DNA from: Sclerodactyla briareus | Lineage: Eukaryota > Echinodermata > Holothuroidea > Dendrochirotida > Sclerodactylidae | Reading direction: 5' to 3' | DNA length: 64,000 nucleotides | Assembly: GCA_026419785.1 (NCBI GenBank) | Contig: JAODTK010004510.1 | Coordinates: forward strand, 115,086 to 179,085 | Part shown: positions 57,990 through 64,000 of the stretch, one piece after another | Position numbering within the stretch: position 1 is the stretch's first letter | How the letters are laid out: each line of letters starts with the position of its first letter | Made by a program: the position numbers and the translations under genes | Notes under the pieces: model-generated | Told to the model about the DNA's origin: nothing | Seen by the model: the letters and a program-made list of their open reading frames with translations, nothing else | Databases searched by the model: none

Positions 57990-59815
57990 AGATAGCTAGG
58001 GGGGGGGGTGGGGAGGTGCGTTTGTTTGAGACTTTTTGCTATGGGGTGATGTGGTTTGTGTGACATTGGGTGATTTGCCAGGGGTTGGTGGATGATGCTG
58101 TGGTTTTGGGCTGGACCATGGTTTTGTTTGGGGTTTGGGGTGGGGGTGGGTTGGTGATGGACAGCTGGTTTGGATGATGATTGTTTGAGGTGGGTTGTTG
58201 GTGTTTGTTTGATGACACTGAGGAATTTATGGTGGAAATATCTATTTATTTATAGGAGGGGTTGGACATACTGACATTTCTGAGGGACAAGGTGGCGTGA
58301 GGTGGTTTTTGATGGTTGTGTGATTTGGTCTTGTGATTGAGGGGTGATCGGTTGGTTTGGTGTATTTGTGGTGGAAGGTGAGGGTGATGTGGTGACTGTG
58401 TGGGATGTTTGGTGGGGAGTGTGGTGACTGGGGGTGTTGACTGGATTGAGGGGGGACACGGTGAGGTTTGGAAATTGGTTGTTTGACACTGGGGGGTGAG
58501 TTTTTGGGTGACACTATTTGGACAGTGACTGGTGTGAGGGTTGTTGGTGATGATGTTGATTTGGTTGAGGTGACGGGGTCGGGGGGGTGAGGTGAGGGGT
58601 GATGATGACGGGTGAGGTGACACTGAGGAGGGGTTGGTTTTTTGTGGGTGATGGGGAACATGAGGCATGGACAGGGGGTTGTTGACATTTGAGCCGTGAC
58701 GGTGGGGGTGTAAATTGGGGTGGGTGACACGGGTGGGTGACACCCCCTCGGTTGTTGCCACTGTGATGGGTTGGGTGGACACGGGGTGTGATGACACTGG
58801 AGGTGGTGTGGTAGGTTGGTGATGACACTTGGGGGTGGGTTGACACGGTTGCGGGGGCTTTTTGTGGTGACCTGGCGGTTGAGACACTTTGATTGCACCC
58901 ATGCTGAGGAAGGTGTTTGTACACTGAGGGTGGAGGTGGTTTGATTTTGACTGGGGTGTGGGTTGGGGGGTTTGACATTGAGGATTATAGATTTTTGAGG
59001 GGGGTGGAGGGGGGGGTTGGTGGGGTTTGGGTGTTGGGGTTGGTTTTTGAGGGTGATTGAGGATGCGTGTGTGACACTGAGGTGGTTTGTTGATTGGTTG
59101 ACTGTGACATGGACATGATTGGAGAGTGATGTGACTGGTTGATGGTGCTGTTGATCAGCTGAGGGAGGCGGGGGGGTTTGACTGTGAGGTGGTGAGGGTT
59201 TGACAGGTTGAGGTGAGGGGTTTTTTGATGGGTTGACCTTGTTGAGGGGGTGTGGTTTGGGGGTTGGGGGTGACATGATTGGTGAAAGGGGGTGACTGAC
59301 CCAAGTGTGGGTGTGGGGTGACAACCTGCGGTGGGATTTGGTTTGCACACTGGGACACCTGGGGTGGTTTGGTGAGGTGACATCTTTTTGATGTTGGAGG
59401 GTTGGTGTATGGGTGGGGGTGTTTTTTGTGGGTGGGGGGTTTTTTGGGTGTTGAGAGGTTTGTAACTGGTGGGGGTTGGTTGTGAGGTGGCAGTTGTTGG
59501 GTGTTGATTATTTTTGATGTGACACTTTTGGGGGGGTGATGGGGGTGACACTGAGGATTCTGGGGTGTTTGAACTGGTGATTGTTTTTGGGGTGGGTGAC
59601 ATGTATGGTTGGGGGGGTGACTGGTTGAGGAGGTGGGGGTGATGTGGTAGGGTGCCACTCTGGGCGTTGGTGAGGTGCGGTGGGGGTGACGGCTTGACAC
59701 CTGCGGATATATACAGAGGTTGGTTGAGGTTTGATGAGGTGTTTTGATTCTGGACACTGAGGATTATTGGTGGGTGGTTTGTGCTTGACACTGAGGATGA
59801 GGATATACAGACAAA
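57990..59815 (+). repeat. G/T-rich tract with strong strand asymmetry
   Basis: About 1.8 kb made largely of GGGGTGG, GGTTGG, GGTGTG and GTGACACTGAGG words. The GTGACACTGAGGA motif recurs near 58,214, 58,618, 59,070, 59,547, 59,755 and 59,788. It behaves like a degenerate minisatellite. Copy D has a single CACTGAGGATATACCGAC at the equivalent site (16,330), so this is probably an expansion of that point. All three minus-strand frames stay open for long distances because the C/A-rich strand lacks stop codons, giving 368-, 295-, 218- and 200-codon frames. Confidence 0.8.
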
Positions 59816-60305
59816 AATTATTAGATAAGACCAGTTTTCATATGAGCTGCGTGTTTTACTTAGTCTCGCCACAAAAATGTTAACATTGAAATCAGGCGTC
59901 CAATAGGGGTCCTATGCACGTTAGGTTGTGTAATAAATGGCTTTCATTCAAGCCAATGTTCAAGTTTTGGTGAATTCCAAGTGAACTGTCATTAAGTGTG
60001 GTTCCCAGTGCACAGTGCGTCCTTGAGATAAGTGACACTGATAAGTGGGCAACCAGACAGAAAGTTGATTATTGTCCTATTTGATATTTAGGCAAATCTT
60101 TCAGTCACATTTCCACAAAACTTATATGGTAGGCATGTCAATAATCAAGTCCTTGTGATTTGAAATTGGTCACGATTAGTAGGGGGTTGGTTCTGGTCAA
60201 AGTGTGCTAATACCAGAATCTTAACGCAACTCATTAAATGCCTCTTGTATCCTTTGTAATTGTTAGAATGGTGATAATAGAATGAAAACATGATCGCCGG
60301 AAACC

Positions 60306-60335
60306 AGGCGGATGCACTGGGGTGCGGTCTCGCCT
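60306..60335 (+). repeat. R1 3' terminal hairpin, copy B
   Basis: AGGCG-GA and GTCTCGCCT flank a CACTGGGG-containing loop. Equivalent hairpins: 14,391-14,416 (A), 15,334-15,360 (C), 16,787-16,810 (D). Confidence 0.65.
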
Positions 60336-60338
60336 TGT

Positions 60339-63300
60339 TCAAGGAAACAGTTAGTAATCTTTTAAAAGCATATATTTGAGTTGAGTATCGTAATTTTGTA
60401 CAAGTGCATCATATATCGTAAATTACAAAAAAAAGTAGCAACTTGAAATTATATTTCCCTTCTGAGGGTGGTCCCTTTTGGCCACCCTCCTCCAGACATC
60501 AATGTAGTATAAGATATTGGGTCTTCTGCAGAGTTATTATCATGCGTCAGGAGAAGTCCTGAAATGCAGTAGTTTGATATTTGAGATATAGCCTCGTTGG
60601 ACGGAGGAGGGAAGGAAACGAAACATTCATCAAAAAACGTGGAGACACACACGACATATTTAATCCATTTTGTGTGTAGGGTGATTGGTTATGAGGTGTC
60701 GTGAATCAATCTTTGTCCTGAGTAGCGCATTATCTACCCACAACTACGAGTCAAGATTTTCCATTCCGACTTGCATTGACCCATCAGTGATTTAGCACTA
60801 AAACTATTATCGTTGTTGTCCACTTCAGCGATCACGAACGAACGTGATCGATAGGATGGTGGTGGGTATGGTTCCGTACAGGGAGTTGCCCTGATAGCCT
60901 TGGCACTGAGAGACGTCTCGAGCATTTGCGTTGCTAGTCCGATTTATAATATCGGGAACTATAACTGGGACTTGCCATGCCGCTTACATTTCCATAATAA
61001 TTCCAATATGTAATACAGACCATTGTCAATTTTTGGTATAATCCTGGAAAAGCATAAATATTCGTATTTGCATGTGAAGTGCTCGATGTATTCGACTCAG
61101 AATCACGTAATTTGTCCTAAGCGCTACACGATGCTACCGTGGGCAGGTTTCCTATCAAGCAGCGGAGTGTGGTCAAGAGATTTCAAGTAGTTTGTGTTAT
61201 TTTGCTTTGGTCAATAATCAACCCCTATTTGAACCCTCCCGAAAATGATATGGCCAGATGAGAATCCAGAGATAGCCAGATAAGGCACAAGCCATATCTG
61301 CCCATATTTTGTAATATACGGGTCATATCAGATTTGGGGGATATAACTGATGAAATTAGACAGTTATACTGGGCAATCCCGTAATCTGGACCCATATGAA
61401 ACTTTTGATTGCTATAGCCAATGGAATAAGGTTTGTTGGGGTCACAGTTTATGTGTACGTGTGGCCAATCTCATACGCGACTGTTAGGCAGAATATCGGT
61501 GCAGGTCTTGAGGCCTCAAAATCTTGCATCAAGTCATTATTTATGGGTAGTTAGCACCTCGACAGCCTCTTCACCTCCCTCTCGTAGTTTAGACAGTTGG
61601 AATCTTCACCTATATTTAGGCAGGTCGTATGCATGAATCTAGTCGAGCTTCCTTGGTCCACTCTATTGGGCTGAAAGTCCGGTCTAACCGCTCTCATCAA
61701 CCTATCTCATATTACACTTTGCCCACCCCCTATTTGTAGCCTATGAAATCCTCAGACTAGTAGCTCGATATATCATACATCCTTCAAAAAACATACCTAG
61801 CTCCGAAACAATCATGGAATAGCAAATCTTACAATCGCTCCACTGCTTGATAAACTAATCATGCAGTAAACCCTGAAATTAAGCTTGATGATTCTCTCGG
61901 ACAAACCACTGTCACCACCCAAGTTTTAGCATTAGAGCACAACACTCACACGGGCAGGCCTCAAACCCTTTCTCTTATTGTAAGGAATCTGTGAATCGGG
62001 ATTGGTATCATGGGTGCGTGGTGATATGGGGGACCCCACCCACCAAAAGTGCAGTTAAGATAATCTACTTCACTATCTCAACGTACCCCATATGTACTTT
62101 GCACCCCACGCCCACGCCATTGAACATCGGGCGATCAGCTAAGGATAAAACTTATCGTTATAGTCAAAAAAGTACGGAAGAAAGATGTTCCTGCAAGTAG
62201 TCCTGCACAAGGATTAAAAAGCAGATGGGTGATTTTTGCGAGGAAAAACGTTGGAATTCGCAGCAAAGATGCTCATGAACTGAAGGTGAAACTGCAAATT
62301 AAGAAGGACGATAGGGGTGACAAGGCCGGACTACGTTTAAAAGATGGTCAGTTTTCATGGCGTGGGGGTGGGGTGAGGTGTTGAAAAGTTACTGCAATTT
62401 GGTAGTATTCGTAACTCACAGATTCACAAACTGGAGTGAGTTTGGGGTGAATTAGAAAGGCTGCAACGCACTGACTTTGACAGTTTACACACCAAAGATA
62501 TTTGTAAAGGCACGATCCTAGACAAGAGACCAAGGGCGCTGTGGGTCCTTGCGCATCATATGTTATTTTACTAAGTTTTGGTGAAGGTATAAGAAGTAGC
62601 CTCTGCTATCCGGGCAAATTGTCAGGGATAATGTAGAGCAACCGAATACAATAGGCATGACTAAGTATTGAAATGGGAACCAATGGAGAGGAGGGGCAGT
62701 CCCATAATCAGGCACTCTATCTTGGGAAAAAAATTGAAGGACTGCCAGAGGGAAGGTGCCCGTGGGAAAAAAACGGAAAAAGCAATAATATTGGAACGGT
62801 TGGTCAATATCATCTCTTTACACATGCGTGGAAATACTCATGTGTCTACAACCTGGCCTACCTGACTATACTCCAACCCAGGGATCCAGGGGTTTAGATT
62901 TCATACCATATTAGCCAGGTAGAAAAAGTAGAACACTTGACAGTTATATTATTACAAACATATGCTCTGTTTCAAGGCCTTCTGCTACTCCTCGAATGAA
63001 TAACCTCAACCACTGCCTGTTCACTCTCTGGCCCGGACACCCATTAGCATTTCTAGGAGCTAGGATCAGCATTATCAGCGTAGTCTTATTTCAGTCATAA
63101 ATTGATTATTTCTTTGCCTCATAAACTACTCAAGGGAGCTCTGTTTAAACCTGACCTTGACCTCATAATAAGGGATTGTACCATGACTCATTTGTAAAAA
63201 CACCATTGACCAAATCCTCCGAACACCCTAACTGCACTACTTTTTACACTGAACCCGGTACCCAAAAAGAGGGCTGCTTCACTAGGCAGGACAACATATC

Positions 63301-63654
63301 AACTTTAGTCCCAATTGCCTTACCTTCCTTTCAGTGTCACAGACAACACACCCAGTATATGCCCACCTGCATGTCTAAATATAGGATCCTTTGCTATAGC
63401 AAGAACTCCAAATCAGCATGAATCTCAAAAGGAATAGCAAAATTAATTGTAATGCATACACTCCAGTGAAACACGATGCGCACACCTAAAAGGTTGCCTA
63501 CCGGGCATCCAGGGCCAATGACATAACGGGTTCACGGTACCAGTCATGGAAACCTGGAAAAGTCATGGAATTTATCAATAAATCCAGGCCTGGATAAGTT
63601 TTGAAATTCAGGGAAAGTGTTAATCTGGAAAAGTCATGGAGTTTTTCATTTAAT
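60339..63654. other. 3.3 kb without recognised features
   Basis: AT-rich, non-repetitive by eye, with frames up to about 80 codons. No further VAC8-like exon was recognised. The remaining exons would be expected beyond the window. Confidence 0.4.
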
Positions 63655-63838
63655 CATCAATTCAATCCATTCCACCATCCATCCATCCATCATCCAGTGT
63701 GTTGCAATTGCCTTTTTGGCCCCCAAACAGGTCATTCTGTGCGTGATTCAACCAAACCTGGACACAATATCCTGACCCATGGGACATGTCTCACTCTTGT
63801 AAGGGTCAAGGTCAAAGGTCCAGTTAAAGGGGCAATAT
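63655..63838 (+). repeat. Repeat R7, copy 2
   Basis: CCATCC units, TTTTTGGCCCCCAAACA, CAACCAAACCTGGACACAATAT and GGGTCAAGGTCAAAGGTCC match 29,278-29,395 and 31,180-31,260. Class unknown. Confidence 0.55.
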
Positions 63839-64000
63839 AGGCCAAATGTAAAAAATTTCAAAATGTATTATCTCCTACGAAATGTTGTGTGGCACAGCGC
63901 TGATGTGTGCACGATTACTGTCTATGAGCCGTAACCTTCGGGTGGCAGAAGTTTTGGTCCATGGTCACCACTTGGGCCGGAGGGCCCAGGGTTATGAAAT

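Larger units (their letters stand above)
50837..60338 (+). mobile_element. Giant R1 element, copy B (~9.5 kb)
   Basis: 5' hairpin GTCTCGCCTGAATT...AAGGCGAGAGAGAC (50,837-50,870), a GTCTGTC/CCGTCCG microsatellite, and the R1 head to about 51,385. Then come the satellite array (51,388-57,905), an internal hairpin copy (57,912-57,946), the G/T-rich tract (57,990-59,815), and the R1 tail (TTAACATTGAAATCAGG, TTAACGCAACTCATTAAATGCC). The 3' hairpin AGGCG...GTCTCGCCT is at 60,306-60,335. The module order is identical to copy A (12,232-14,420), which is only 2.2 kb. The difference is satellite number and G/T-tract length. Non-coding. Confidence 0.7.

Noticed and set aside
58242-59872. Long minus-strand Pro/His/Thr/Ser-rich open frames (up to 368 codons)
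   Set aside because: All three minus frames are open over the same C/A-rich DNA, which cannot easily make stop codons. The tract is a degenerate repeat inside R1 copy B.

Overview
The window looks like intronic and repeat-rich DNA from a marine invertebrate animal, most likely a deuterostome such as an echinoderm, hemichordate or lancelet. That placement is an inference from repeat style (tRNA-derived SINEs, hAT MITEs, families full of TTGCATAATT and AAACTTGGTGGA phrases, long C/G homopolymers) and from sparse, short, GT-AG bounded exons. It is not proven. There is no bacterial-style gene organisation, and most open frames are chance frames.

One host gene is recognisable. Four short plus-strand exons at 23,998-24,146, 33,291-33,412, 35,726-35,844 and 49,831-49,951 translate, in order, to the start of a VAC8-like armadillo-repeat protein. 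Exon 1 gives a cysteine-rich N-terminus followed by the leader helix. Exons 2 and 3 give the first ARM repeats, and exon 4 gives a later ARM repeat ending GALLNLTHL. An exon equivalent to one ARM repeat should lie between exons 3 and 4 and was not found. The rest of the gene would lie beyond 64,000. Exons 1, 2 and 4 need single-base corrections to stay in frame, and the neighbouring satellite monomers differ by many one-base indels. Sequencing or assembly error therefore seems likelier than a dead gene, though a pseudogene cannot be excluded.

The rest is mostly mobile-element debris. Positions 1-9,000 hold a short LINE reverse-transcriptase relic, two tRNA-derived SINEs and small duplications. 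Positions 10,600-12,150 hold a GGTCA-rich repeat. Positions 12,232-16,814 hold three head-to-tail copies of a family called R1 here, whose two ends carry hairpins built from the same stem (GTCTCGCCT/AGGCGAGAC). Positions 17,572-45,815 hold dispersed copies of a second family, R2, with a CCG-rich head and a tail near 'CCGCCTGCACATATCTAGTT'. Among them are a hAT MITE with a perfect 8-bp target duplication (26,670-27,338), a foldback-like family R4, and an ACTCG-rich element. Positions 50,837-60,338 hold one enormous R1 copy. It contains about eleven tandem ~590-bp satellite monomers (51,388-57,905) and a 1.8-kb G/T-rich tract whose minus-strand 'proline-rich ORFs' are a composition artefact.

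The most interesting observation is the R1/satellite system. Both ends carry hairpins with a common stem, the element recurs in tandem, and its internal cargo varies from no satellite monomer to about eleven. The same monomer occurs inside an R2 copy. It is also dense in AGGTCA half-sites, including DR4 and DR5 arrangements.
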